Source: Cryptomeria japonica (taxonomy: Eukaryota > Streptophyta > Pinopsida > Cupressales > Cupressaceae). Taken from it: a stretch of 64,000 nt of DNA. A model generated the notes under the pieces. That model saw nothing but the letters and a program-made list of their open reading frames with translations. It was not told the origin of the DNA and did no database searches. Where the stretch lies: assembly GCF_030272615.1 (NCBI RefSeq), contig NC_081413.1, positions 338,612,802 to 338,676,801 on the forward strand, written 5' to 3'. Made by a program: the position numbers and the translations under genes. Below are positions 34,286 to 46,049 of the stretch, piece by piece. Every line of letters begins with the position of its first letter. Within the stretch, counting starts at the first letter, position 1.

Positions 34286-36028
34286 GGCCAACAACTAAAG
34301 CCAAGTAATCTAAGCCACTATAATCAAATGCGTATGTGATGAAAATAATATGCGACAAGTGTTACATGCTGTAACAACAATGTTATGCCTCCCTCAATGC
34401 CTATATGGTACGTTAAAATCTATTGAGCGTAACCTCTACAGAATGGGAGACCTCCCTCAATGGAGTGTAAAATGATGTTGATTGTGACCACTCGAACAGA
34501 ACCCTGTCTAAAAACCATAGAAATTAGAAGCCAAGATGAGTCAGTAACCAGACACTTGTTTTATCACAGTGCAAGGGTGGGGAAGAATCTTCCCCCAAGA
34601 CACTCACCATAAATCTCCCAGGATAACAAACCAATTGAGGAGAAATCTTCTTTGATCTAATTTCTAGAAAAAGGCAAAAAAACGGGTGCACCCTAGCATG
34701 TAACATGACTGTTTGAGCTGACGGAGTATCAAGAAATGGGATGTGATAATACTTGTGACCTTTTGACATTAGGAGAGTCTATCTGATATCGAATTGCCCA
34801 AATACAATGAAAATAAAATGGGGTCTTGAAAAAGATTCCAACATTCATGGAAATCTGAAAAACTTTCCTAAACAATTGCTATATTCATGGTTTAATTATT
34901 TTTGATGTGAATAATGTGTCCTTTACTATACTTCAATAAATTCAAAATATTGGAAGATACAAATCAAAACAAAGTCAGAAGTTTCAGTGTTCAAGATGAA
35001 AACTTCAACAAGGAAAACAAGTGCCAATAGCAAAACCAACGTCAGAACCAAACCTTTTGGACAAATTCAAAATTGATAAAAATGTTACTTTCAAGTGATC
35101 ATAGGTCCTAGGTATTCAATTCATGTAGAAGTTCCATTATAATCATCACACAAAGTCCTCACACAAGTCATTTCACCAAAGTACCTTAAGATTAGTGTCA
35201 CGCCAGATTATAGGAATCATACCTAAGTCCATGGGTATTAAAGGAGATAGATAATTCCCATTTGAATAACCAAATCTTGGACCAAACATTGACCAATTAC
35301 AAATAATTGATGGTTTAGATAACCTCACTTGGGATGTAAGAATCAATCATGCACAATATGATTCAGTTGAGGTCATCATAGATGATGAAATCTGAAAGTT
35401 TGTTCGCCTTGATGATAAACTAAGGAAAAAGATACAAAGAGAAGCTCAAAAAGAAGCCATTAGACAATTGGTAGAGAAGACCATAGCAACATTCCTCAAA
35501 CCATTTTAGAAAAAGAAAAAGTGTCCATCATTTTAGGTATCATTCATTCATTTTTAGAGTCTGCATTGTTTGCATAGTAATCTTCAACACATGGGTCTAA
35601 AAGGAAATGATCAATTCTCATTTGAACAACCAAATCTTGGGGCAAAAAAAATTCAATTAGAAATAATTGATGGCTTAAATACCCTTGCTAAGGAATTAAT
35701 AATTGATCAAAACCAATACGAAATAGTCTAGGCTGTCATAGATGAAGAAGTTAAAAAATCAATACAGATAGATATAGACCTCGAAAACCAAATTAAAGAA
35801 GAGACTGAGTTTGAAGCTTTCCAGCAATACGCTAAAAATCTCGTGTCCAAATTTTGAAATCCTAGATAGCAAGTCATTATTCATAGATCACGTTGTTTGC
35901 ATTTTAGGGTGTCATAGAAAAATATTTAGTTGCATTTAACCAAGTCTTGCATACACATCTTAGAGATCCAATATCACTACAAAGCAATATTCATGCCATT
36001 GACATGTGCTCAAAAGGAAAAAAATCAA

Positions 36029-38174
36029 ATGGATCCTAACAATGACCCCTTGGTCAACCCAACATGGAATATAGATCCATCCACACAACAACAAACACAT
36101 GGTTACACACCCACAACAATGTCAACAAACCTGAAGAAGATGTCTTCCCTTGATGAAATACGACATAGTATGAGAAAGGAAGAGCTTGAAGCAGCCTAAC
36201 AAGATCCCACAACATTAATGATTCTCAACGTTCTCATTAATAGTGACAGAGATAGATATATCACTCTCTTAGTCCAAAATGGGGCCAAGTTACCACCAGG
36301 GGTAGATATTTCAGCAATATTACTACAAGGTGTGACATTAAACCAGAATGTACCTCAAATAATAGTTACAACATAGACACAAGCAAAAGTTTCTACAACA
36401 ATACAAGGCATATCTCAAAATGCAAATATGGCTACAAACTCGACATAGTCAACGATGACACCAACAAGTGCCAATATTACAACATGGATAATGCCAAATA
36501 TGACACTACAAGGTCCAATATCTCACACCACTACCTTGGCAAATATAACTCAACCAATAATTTTGGTTGGTTCCACCTACAACAGTCAGAATGTGAATCC
36601 AGGGACAACAAGCTTGGCTCGACCAAATTCTACTCCACAATTTACACACTTCACACCACCTACTGGGACTTATGGGACACAGTTACCTAGTTTATCTACA
36701 TGTCAACAAGCTCAAAGGTACTAAAATACTATTCCTTTTGTAGGGAACATTCATCATGTCAACACACCAATAACCCAAATAGAACTTCTGAGTCAACAAA
36801 TGGAGAACCTACAAAAGAAAATGGCCAGTATACAAGTAGGAAATGATAAGAAGAGTTATACCATGGAAGATCTTTGTCCTTATCCTTTTGACAAAAAACT
36901 ATACATGCCACCTTTTCCCCCAACATTTCGAAGCACCAAAATTTGACAAATATAGAGGGAAAGGAGATCTTCAATATCATATAAGAGAATTCTTCATGAC
37001 ATGCATTGAAGTAGCTCACAATGATACATACTTGATGAGATTGTTTTCAAAGAGCCTAGCAGGGACATCATTAGAATGGTTTTCGCACATTCCGCCAAAA
37101 ATTACTTTATGGGGAGAATTAGCTGAGTTATTTATATCCAACTTTACCTTCAACATAGATAATCCAATCACATTAATGGATTTGTGTGCAACTAAACAAA
37201 AATAAGGTGAGACTTTTGCTACCTTCTTACAAAGATGGAGATGCCTATATTGTAGATGTCTTAGTCACATCCTTGAAGCAGAACAAGTAGACATCTTTAA
37301 TGAAAATCTTGTGCCTCCGATTAAATATCCATTACAAATGCAATGCCTAAATAATTTCAAAGACATAACAGAAAAAGGCATCAAATGTGAGAAAGGCCTA
37401 TTAGAACAAGGGTTATTGAAACACCAAAATGATAGTGGACCAACCACCAGCACAAACAATGAAAGATCAAAATTTTGGTCTAGAAATAAAAATGTCGCAA
37501 ACGATGGAGTTGTTGACGCATGTATTGTGAACAGATCTCAACCAACAATATATTTACAAGGACCAAGTAATAAGAACCAGTCTCAGACAAACGACACCAA
37601 TGTACTACAGTCAAATAATCCAAGGCCTCCAAGGATAGGCGCACCTAGAAGGAACTTCACACCCCTCAGAGAACCTATTGAATCAGCACTAAAAAAGTTG
37701 ATACAGAGCAACGATATAACCTTACCGGAAGCTAGGCCATATGAACCAGGTCCATTTAAACCTGCTTGGTGGAATGACAACAATTTCTGTGAATATCACC
37801 CTAATAAAGGTCACAAAACAACAAGTTGCTACAAATTGAAGAACCTCATCCAAGACCTCATAGATCAAGGTGACATTACAGTGGATAATAAAGCACCAAA
37901 TATAAATCATATGGTTTTCAAAGATCATTTTGTCAAAAATGACAAAGGAAAGGCTTTCAGTTCTAATGCACAAGACAATACTGCCAATTATACCAATGTA
38001 GCATTTGAGTATTCCATTAACATACTAAGTGAAGGACATGAAATAGTAGCTACAATCACAGTGAATCCTAAAAGCAAAAATTGTGTTGTCATTACAAGAA
38101 GATCGAAAGTCACATTACAAGGAGTACCTCCAAACCAACCTTCAATAACTAGCAACTATAATATGGTGGATTAG
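36029..38174 (+). pseudogene. gag: Tat gag (matrix-like arm, capsid, Cys/His knuckle)
   Basis: Likely start ATG 36029 (MDPNNDPLVNPTWNIDPSTQ). A polar, Thr/Asn-rich arm with at least four stops runs to 36.78 kb. A short helix follows (LLSQQMENLQKKMAS). A frame change in a C-run near 36.92 kb enters the capsid: APKFDKYRGKGDLQYHIREF, LMRLFSKSLAGTSLEWFSHI, LWGELAELFISNF. After a stop (37203-37205) the same frame continues for 287 open codons. It contains EPIESALKKLIQ and the Cys/His element CEYHPNKGHKTTSC, then LKNLIQDLIDQGDI. The same blocks occur in the minus-strand Tat gag. Function: particle assembly and RNA binding; now inactive. Confidence 0.88.
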
Positions 38175-38399
38175 TTAAATTGAACTCTAGCCCAAATTTC
38201 ACTATTTGAGTTATTGTGCATATCACTAGCCCATAAAGCAGTCTTGGATAAAGCCTTACAAGATTTGGTTGTTGCTAGGGACATTGATGAGAACACATTT
38301 CAATCAATGGTGGGGAACTTTCAACTTCAAAGGTCACATTCACTAAACAGGATGTTCTTGCAAACTGACTCATGCATAATGATCTATTGCACTTAGAAG

Positions 38400-38700
38400 C
38401 TTTCATTGACCGAAAAAAGGTTTGAAGAGTACTAATAGATGGTGGCGCGGACCTCAACATATGCACTCTACATTTGATCAAAGCTTTGGGATATTCTGAA
38501 CATTATATTGACTCTACTAAGAGAATCAATATAAAAGCCTATGACGATGAGGAACACCCTTCCAAAGGTATGGTGACTTTACCAGTACAAGTGGGACTGG
38601 CTACAACAAATATCACCTTTCAAGTACTAGACAAATAATTGGGTTACAATATATTGTTAGGTCGCCCATGGATACATACAATGCAAGCAGTACCATAAAC
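38400..38700 (+). pseudogene. Tat aspartic protease
   Basis: VLIDGGADLNICTLHLIKAL at about 38.43 kb holds the retropepsin active site in the form DGG, where many families have D(S/T)G. KGMVTLPVQVGLATTNITFQ and the closing LGYNILLGRPWIHTM follow, with a stop inside at 38637. Length and end motif are normal for the family. Between gag and this site the linker has stops and frame changes. Confidence 0.8.
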
Positions 38701-39136
38701 TTTTCACCAATGTGTAAAGTTCCCATACAATGGTATTGAGATTGCTATCTGTGGTGACTTGAACCCTTTCCAACACTGTAATCATTTACAGGCAAGCTCA
38801 GACAATCAAGTACCAAACAATCAAGAAGATCCTATTCACCTACAAATAGAATCATTATCAATTAAAGAAACAAACAAAAATACACCAACCACATCTTCTT
38901 TGCATATTAAAGAATTTGGTTGTGGATAATATTCCATTTCAATCACATAAAATGGCAAACAATCATCATTTTCTCCTAGGTCCTTTGGGAAGCCTCAGAA
39001 CACAACAACAAAGCAAGATAAAGGATAATAAATAGTAAAATATTCAGATTCTTGTTCTTTAATTAGATGGGGAGAACAACAAGAAGTATCTCTAAATGAA
39101 GATATCAATCATTGGATATACAGAGAGGAGGATGAC
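38700..39136 (+). other. Protease to G-patch linker
   Basis: Translates in pieces (PYNGIEIAICGDLNPFQHC and others) with many stops. Low-complexity polar sequence, no further domain recognised. Confidence 0.5.
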
Positions 39137-39331
39137 ATGGTAGTGCCCAGGATACCTCTACATCAATATGGAAATGACTTCAAGATGTTACAAAAACATG
39201 GATATGGTGGCACCACAGGATTAGGACTACAAAATCAAGGAATATTAGAACCTATTTTACTACATGAAAACACAAAGAATCAAGGCTTGGGATATAAATA
39301 TGTGACACCAATAACAGAAGTTAGACAATGA
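39137..39331 (+). pseudogene. G-patch-like domain of Tat polyprotein
   Basis: An open 64-codon piece reads KMLQKHGYGGTTGLGLQNQG then ILEPILLHENTKNQGLGYKY. The spaced glycines (GYGGxxGLGxxxxG), the hydrophobic-Pro step and the final GLGY fit the G-patch fold signature. G-patch domains bind nucleic acid or activate RNA helicases in cellular proteins and occur in the polyproteins of some retroviruses. Here it lies between protease and RT. I base this on motif reading only. Confidence 0.6.
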
Positions 39332-39883
39332 ACATTGGATATATTGAATAGGCCAAGGGTACCCTCAGATTTCATACCTATAAACTAGCCATCATCAAAG
39401 ATGGATTTCTTTCCACCTCAAAAAAGAAAGAGACTACCAATATCTCCTATCATAGAATCAAATGGTGAAGACATAAGACAACTCCTGCAAGAACCTACCA
39501 CATAGACATCTAGTAGTACAATACCTGAATCATCTGTGCAAGCAAACATAGCAACAAATATAGGCTTAGCACCAGCAGATGAACCAAATCCTTGGTTATT
39601 GTCAATAATTTTTCCAAGAGAAACAACTTCAGCACCTCCATTTGAATCAAATGAAGAAAGACTATAAAGACTAATACCAGGCTTAAGAAGGGTATCCACA
39701 ATACAAAGGAAATCCACTCAAATTCCGTTACCAGAATAAGAGTAGATAAGTGATACAGAATCAGAAGGTGAAACATACATAGAAAGCATCACAAATTTTC
39801 ATGACTATGAATTTCCATCTGACAATGAAGACAACCCATCACCAATCTATGATGAAGAAACAACAGATCATAATCAAGTATGC
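39332..39883 (+). other. Acidic linker between G-patch and RT
   Basis: Translates as acidic, Pro/Ser-rich sequence with several stops (KMDFFPPQKRKRLPISPI, SDTESEGETYIESITNF). No domain recognised. Confidence 0.5.
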
Positions 39884-41059
39884 ATGATATCTGGATCCTC
39901 TAAAATGACAAGAGACAAAGACTTGCACCTCATTCATCCATGTCTAATCGACTGGGGGCAAGAAGGAAAGCCACAATTAGATTGGTTTCAAAATGACGAA
40001 GCCATAGCAGAATTATTGGGTTCAAGAGATGGATTCCCTTATAATGATCACAAATATAGTTATGTGGTAGATTTGGATAGAACTGCATATTTTGGAGAAG
40101 CAAGCTCCTCTCTTAATCATGACAATGATAATAAAGACAAACACATAATAGATGCCCTACCTATTGATAAAGAACGGTCAACATTATTGGTAGAAGAAAC
40201 TAAGGAAATCAACATCGGCGATGCTAAGAAGGTTCGTAACATTCTCCTGGCAAAATCCCTTGACCCAATGGAAAAAAGAAATTTATCACATTATTTAAGC
40301 AAAGACCCATCAATTTTGCATGTTCTTATGCAAATATGCTTGCATTAGACCCCAAATTATTCTTACATCACTTGCCTTTAATTCCAGGGGTAAAACCATA
40401 CAAACAAAAACTCAAGAAAATGCACTCTCGCATAGCCTTGTTAGTCAAAATTGAGTTACAAAAATATTTAGATGTGGTTTTCATCAGACCTATAGACTAT
40501 GCTGAATGGATTTCAAATCTAGTCCTAGTATCCAAGCATACTGGAGGTATCAGGATTTGCACCAACTTTAGAGATCTTAACAAGGCTTGTCCCAAAGATG
40601 ACTTTTCGCTCCCTAATATACACATCATAGTAGACTTAATAGCGGGAAATGAAATGCTATCACTCATGGATGGGTTTTCTAGTTATAATCAAATCAAAAT
40701 TGTGCTAGAAGATCAACCGAAGACAACATTCACTTGTCCATGGGGAGCCTATTGCTGGAATGTGATGCCATTCGGCCTTAAGAATGCAGGTGCCACTTAT
40801 CAAAGAGAAATGACCATCTTGTTTTATGACATGATATACACAATCATGGAAGATTATGTAGATGAAATGCTAGCAAAATCCAAAACAAGGGATAGTCACA
40901 AACATATTGGCTAAGATCTTTGATAGACTTGAGCAATAAAATGTAAGACTAAATCCAAAAAAATGTGTCTTCAGGGTAACATCTGGTAAAATCCTAGGCT
41001 TCATTGTATCCAATCATGGAATTGAGATAGATCCAAAGAAGGTAAAAGCTATTTTAGAC
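39884..41059 (+). pseudogene. Tat reverse transcriptase
   Basis: A 154-codon frame (39884-40348) carries the pre-RT segment. A frame change near 40.34 kb leads to LDPKLFLHHLPLIPGVKPYK and QKYLDVVFIRPIDYAEWISN. Then come CTNFRDLNKACPKDDFSLPN, MLSLMDGFSSYNQIKI and WNVMPFGLKNAGATYQREMT, and the active-site strand MEDYVDEMLAKSKT. The YVDD box reads YVDE, so a catalytic Asp is Glu. Past a further frame change the thumb (RLNPKKCVFRV, GKILGFIVSNHGIEIDPKK) can be followed to 41059. The order and motifs are those of Tat elements. Confidence 0.9.
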
Positions 41060-41704
41060 ATGCCATCACTTGCTATGCTCAAACAACTCAGAAGTGTACA
41101 AGGGAGATTACAATCCATAAGGTGCTTCATAGCCCAATTGGTAGAAAAGTGCCAACCATTTCAACATCTTCTAAAGAAAGGTGTTACATTTAAAGGGACA
41201 CAACAATGCCAGGAGGCATTCAAAAAAAAAAAAGAATATCTATTGTCCACTCCAATATTGGTTCCACCTGTACATGGGAAACCATTACTCCTATATATAG
41301 CTGTAACATATTCTTCCTTAGGCGCTCTCCTAGCTCAACATGATGAACAAGGAAAAGAAAAAGTCATCTACAAAATCAGTAGAACACTCATTGGGTATGA
41401 AATCAAATACACACAGATAGAAAGAGCATGTCTTGCAGTAGTCTTTGCATCACAAAAACTAAGACATTATATGTTGAGTCATAAAGTACAACTTGTTGCA
41501 CAATTTGATCCACTCAAATACTTGATGAATAAAGAAACACTAACTGGAAGCCTTGCAAAGTGGGTCATGATACTCAATGAATTTGACATCAAATACGTCA
41601 GTAGAAAGGCTATGAAAGGAAAAATCATAGCAGAACAACTTGCAGAAGCACCTTTACAAGACAATGACCCGATGGTAATAGATTTTCTAGATGAATCAGT
41701 ATGA
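41060..41704 (+). pseudogene. Tat RNase H (first, Ty3-type)
   Basis: One 214-codon open frame. FQHLLKKGVTFKGTQQCQEA is the RT-RNase H connection. LLLYIAVTYSSLGALLAQHD is the first RNase H strand, where the catalytic Asp usually found at 'VTD' is Tyr. YTQIERACLAVVFASQKLRH holds the Glu helix. The tail (LAKWVMILNEFDIKYVSRKA, IIAEQLAEAP) is standard. It ends where a 10-base tandem duplication (41691-41710) shifts the frame into the next domain. In Tat elements this first RNase H is often degenerate, which fits. Confidence 0.85.
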
Positions 41705-42059
41705 ATCAGTATTTACACTATCAACACAGACACAATGGAAATTATTCTTTGATGGTTCACATACAATTCATGGAGCAGGAGAAGGAATTTTGTTCATAAC
41801 TCCTCAAGGAGATTCAATTCCCAAATCATTCAAGATTATCTTTACTTGTACCAATAACATTGTTGAATACGAAGCCCCGATGGTAGGACTACGCACTACA
41901 CTACAATGGAACATCAAAGATCTACAGGTCTTTGGAGACTCACAACTCATCATTAATCAAGTCAATGATGATTACAATACAAAAGATGATAAGTTACAAC
42001 TGTACAAACAATTGGTAGAAGAATACAAGCAACACTTCACCAAGGTCACATTTGAGTAG
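41705..42059 (+). pseudogene. Archaeal-type RNase H of Tat element
   Basis: QWKLFFDGSHTIHGAGEGIL (Asp), NNIVEYEAPMVGLRTTLQ (Glu), LQVFGDSQLIINQVNDDY (Asp) and, after a stop at 42057-42059, NRAADAMTIVGSLL (final Asp). This is the second, archaeal-type RNase H that Tat-lineage elements acquired between the first RNase H and integrase. All four metal-binding residues can be seen, so this is the best preserved enzyme site of the element. Confidence 0.85.
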
Positions 42060-43487
42060 ATTCCAAGAATGCAAAACAGGGCAGCAGATGCAATGACAAT
42101 AGTAGGATCTCTCTTGGATATGCCAAATGATGGAACTCACTTTGAATTTCAAGTGGAACAACTCATTGTCCCATCTTATGAAATACCATCCACTGAATAT
42201 GTTTGTATGATAGTAGGACCTGATTCTCCATGGTACAAAGATATATACGCATACCTGCATGATCAATATATACCTCCTGATCTTCCACAGAATCAAAGAA
42301 AGGCACTCATACAAAAATCGTCAAAACATGCAATCATTGTTGATACCTTATGCAGGACAAGTATAGACAACACCTTACTTAGATGCCTTGACATGGAGGA
42401 GACACAAATCACCTTAAAAGAAGTTCATGTTGGAATATGTGGTGCAAATTCTTCTGGACCTACTCTAGCAAAAACACAATTACAAACAAGTTACTATTGG
42501 CCTACAATGGAAAAAGACGCTTACAAGTATGTCCGAAGATGCAAGCAATACCAAATGCATGGGAATCTCATTCATGCACCTGCTCAAGATCTTCAGCCAA
42601 TAACATCACCATGGCCATTTTCACAATGGGGATTAGAACTTGTAGGGAAAATAAATCCTACCTCTTCCAATGGATATAAGTTTATTCTCATAGCTACATA
42701 ATATTTCACAAAATGGGTTGAAGCAATCCCAATGATTTTCACAACAGGGAAACAACTAGCGAAATTCATCCTGAATTATATCATTTGCAGGTATGGGGTA
42801 CCCATGTGCATCATGATTGATAATGGTTGACCCTTTAAAAATCAAGAAGTGAGTGAACTTTGTGAACAATTTAAAATCTAGCAACATTTTGCAACACCCT
42901 ATTATCCCCAAATCAATGGTTAAGTTGAAGCAACAAACAAAACTATTTTAAATTTTTTTAAGAAAGTTGTCAATGATAGTGGACGAGATTGGCATCTCCA
43001 ACTAAATCTAGCTCTATGGGCTTATCGAACTAGTATACGTACAGCAATCGGCACAACACCATTCTCTTTGGTTTATGGTGCAGAAGCCATTTTACCTATC
43101 GAAGTAGAATTGCCATCCCTAAGAGTCTCTCTAAAAAACATAATCTTTGAAGAAAACTATAGAGTAGCACGTTTGCAAGAATTGGAATTCCTAGATGAAA
43201 ATTGACAAAGCACTCTAAACCATTTACAAGGCTACCAAAATAGAATGAGAAGAAGCTACAACAAACAAGTCAATCCACATTGCTTCAAAATAGGAGATAT
43301 CGTTCTTAAAGAAAATAAAAGAAACCTTGTTGAACGTGAAAAATCAGGAAAGTTTGAACCTAACTAGTTAGGTCAGTTTGTCATAATGAAAGTAATTGAG
43401 AATGGCGCTTATCATTTACAAACAATGGAGGGAGATTCACTCCCTGATCCCATCAATAATATGCAACTAAAAAGATATTACATCTAA
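42060..43487 (+). pseudogene. Tat integrase
   Basis: One frame runs to TAA 43485-43487 with about six internal stops. The zinc finger is decayed: EVHVGICGANSSGPTLAKTQ lacks the second His (Asn) and CKQYQMHG lacks the second Cys. In the core, WGLELVGKINP has Glu where the first catalytic Asp is expected; CIMIDNG keeps the second Asp; VEATNKTILNF keeps the Glu. The C-terminal part includes WAYRTSIRTAIGTTPFSLVY and GAEAILPIEVELPSLRVSL. The ending GAYHLQTMEGDSLPDPINN is the typical C-terminus of Tat integrase. No chromodomain. Confidence 0.88.
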
Positions 43488-46039
43488 GGGTGGGTTCATT
43501 TTACATTCCAGCATTGCATTTGCATATTTCTTTACCGCATAGCATTATCCCTTTCTCATATAATTGCATCAATAAAACAAGATGATTGTCTAAGTCATTT
43601 AAGTCATTTACCTGTATTCACTGAAAGGAACGAAGGTTGTCTCATTTCCTAGATACCTATTCATGAAGTCTTTAAAACGTCTTTTGTCATTCATCTTCAA
43701 CACCACATTGTGATTATGCTTTATCATTGGTTGGGTAGAGGTTTCCTTATCAAGTCTTGTTACCCAAAATCTATCAATTTCTATATCTCATATATTAATC
43801 AAAAGCTCTAAGTCATTACAAGATACCTAGTTGATCATGTGGCTAGTGAAAAATCCAATATTTTGCTTCAACACCGCTGCAATTGTCATACCCAAGTAGG
43901 TTTCATTACTTACAAGTCAAGGCAAGAAACAAAAGAAAAAATTGTTTTGCCAATCTCAAGTCAAAACAGAAAAAAAGATATATTACTAAAATATCACGCA
44001 TACAAGTGTGACAATAAAAGGTTGACTATGGGAACATGCAAATAACTCCATCAGGGCTATGGACGCCTATTGGCAATGGAGCAATGTTTGAGAGATTACG
44101 GTGCATAACCTCATCGGATCCCTAAAAGCTTGTTGGCAACGAGGCTCTATCCAGGTTGCTTTTGAAGTTAGAATAACTCACGTAGCTAGCCACATAGGAT
44201 TCCAAGGGTCTTTGATGGTTATAAGAGTCAGAATGAACTCAATTGTACACACATGGGCAAATAAAAGATCAAAGTTTCAAGAATTGATGGAGAAGTTTTC
44301 CATGCCTCCATTCATAAATCTTGGTTACATAGTGTGTTAGGTTGGATTATCTAAGTCTTTTGAGAATGGATTGAACTCCTATCTCTGAAACGTTTCACAA
44401 CTTCAATCTAATTAGTGCATTTTAGAATGAAAGACACACATACTCATCCTTGTTAGAATAGGAACTGCATTTTTGTCATGAATCCTGCATTTGCATAATC
44501 AAAAATTCATTGTCTCCATCACATTATGCATCATCATGTTAGGTCTACATACTTGGGGGCATAACTGAAAAAATCCTAAAAATTAGATAAAGTCCTAAAA
44601 AAATCAATCAAAAACATTCAGATAAAAGTCCTAAAAAAAAATCAAAAACATTCAAAAAACAGCCCTGAAAAACTCAAAAACATTTGAAAAACGATTCTGA
44701 AAAAATCCAAAAAATATTCAAAAAATAGCCCTGAAAACTCAAAAATATTTGAAAAACGATCTAGGAAAAATCCTAAACATTCGAAAAAAAAAGATCCTGA
44801 AAAATCCTAAACATACAAAAAAAATACCAAAACCAATTAATATCGATCCGCGAAATCCAAAAACATTCAAATATCAATTAAAAAACCTACAATAAATTAT
44901 CTCACAAGAATTAAGCACCCCAACAGATGTTCAACAAGCACTTTGCGCGAAGTTAAACAAAAGATACAACTATGTTGTCAACACATCTACAATCACACTG
45001 ATCAACTGTCTAATCTATCGATTTATCAAACTATCAACATGATCAATATCTTGTCTTAAACATAATCGGTACACTTAAAACCAAACAGATTGGTCTTATA
45101 CGGGGTCCAAAACTTCTAAAACCAGACATTATCAAAATCACATCAAACATATGAAAGCAAAGGCATAGTCAGTCTAACTACTGAGTTTTGTCTATTTTTG
45201 GTTGACTCTTTTTATCAAATTGGCAAAGATCATTTCTTTTAGCTACTCAATGATGACCAAAAGTGACTAGAGGAGCCATGATAGGCATGATCCTTTTCTT
45301 CATTTATTGTTTGTGGTTTGAACTGATGAATTTCTAGGGCAATTTCTCTAGTGGGTGTCTATGATAGGAGCATTCAGCTTGTGAATGCCACACATACCTC
45401 GACCCCTAGTGTAATTCCTAGAATGGAGGGTTCATTCCTTGTCTATTACGTGTTTGTTTCTTTGCAATGAGATATCTATACATCTTGGTTCCTCATACCT
45501 CGGTGTAATAAGCTCCATTGTTATATAATAAGGCTCAATGATGATAATGTATTGCACCACGAATAAAGAAATGAAGACTTTCTCATCAAAATTTCCATCA
45601 TATCATTTATTATCACATCAAAATTTGGAATACAAAGATTGATTTAGTTGATTGATCATTTTCTACGTCTAACAACTAACAATTCTTCTAAAATCCTCAA
45701 AATGTATTTTGACACATACAAAAATAATAATAAACATCATCACATCACATGTTCATAATCATAATAAAGTTTTCATCAACCATTATGCATCACAACATAA
45801 AGTTACATCAAATCACTGCATAATATCATATTGCATTCATCATCACAATAAAAGATACATTAGACCATGAAGTTCACCATCAAAAGCTCATCAAGAATGC
45901 ATATCATATATCATAAAGAAATGTGTCAAAATACATCATATCTACAACATCAAAATCAATAACCAATCTCTCAACCTATACTGCCTCTATCAGTAGGTGC
46001 ATTTGACTAACTCCAACCTGCCCTGACGATGCTCTAGGT
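43488..46039 (+). other. 3' region of Tat element between integrase and antisense gene
   Basis: No gene supported. A purine-rich tandem block lies at 44565-44880. CTTGGGGGCATAAC at 44.55 kb could be a polypurine tract, but no LTR follows it. Confidence 0.5.
44565..44880. repeat. A-rich tandem repeats in Tat 3' region
   Basis: Units of about 30-35 bp around AAAAACATTCAAAAAACAGC followed by CCTGAAAAACTC or GATCCTGAAAAATCC, about nine diverged copies. Confidence 0.65.
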
Positions 46040-46049
46040 GGACCATCAC

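Larger units (their letters stand above)
33609..36028 (+). other. Tat leader upstream of gag
   Basis: No convincing gene. It contains the second GCAATTG cluster, the block conserved with the other Tat element (34254-34285) and an internal near-repeat of about 120 bp: GAACAACCAAATCTTGGG and AATAATTGATGGCTTAAAT at 35.6 kb echo GAATAACCAAATCTTGG and AATAATTGATGGTTTAGAT at 35.26 kb. Confidence 0.5.

Noticed and set aside
44540-44570. Polypurine tract plus LTR start of the Tat element (CTTGGGGGCATAAC, TGAAAAAATCC)
   Set aside because: The following DNA does not match the 5' LTR terminus TGTAGACACC and runs into A-rich repeats, so no 3' LTR is supported there.
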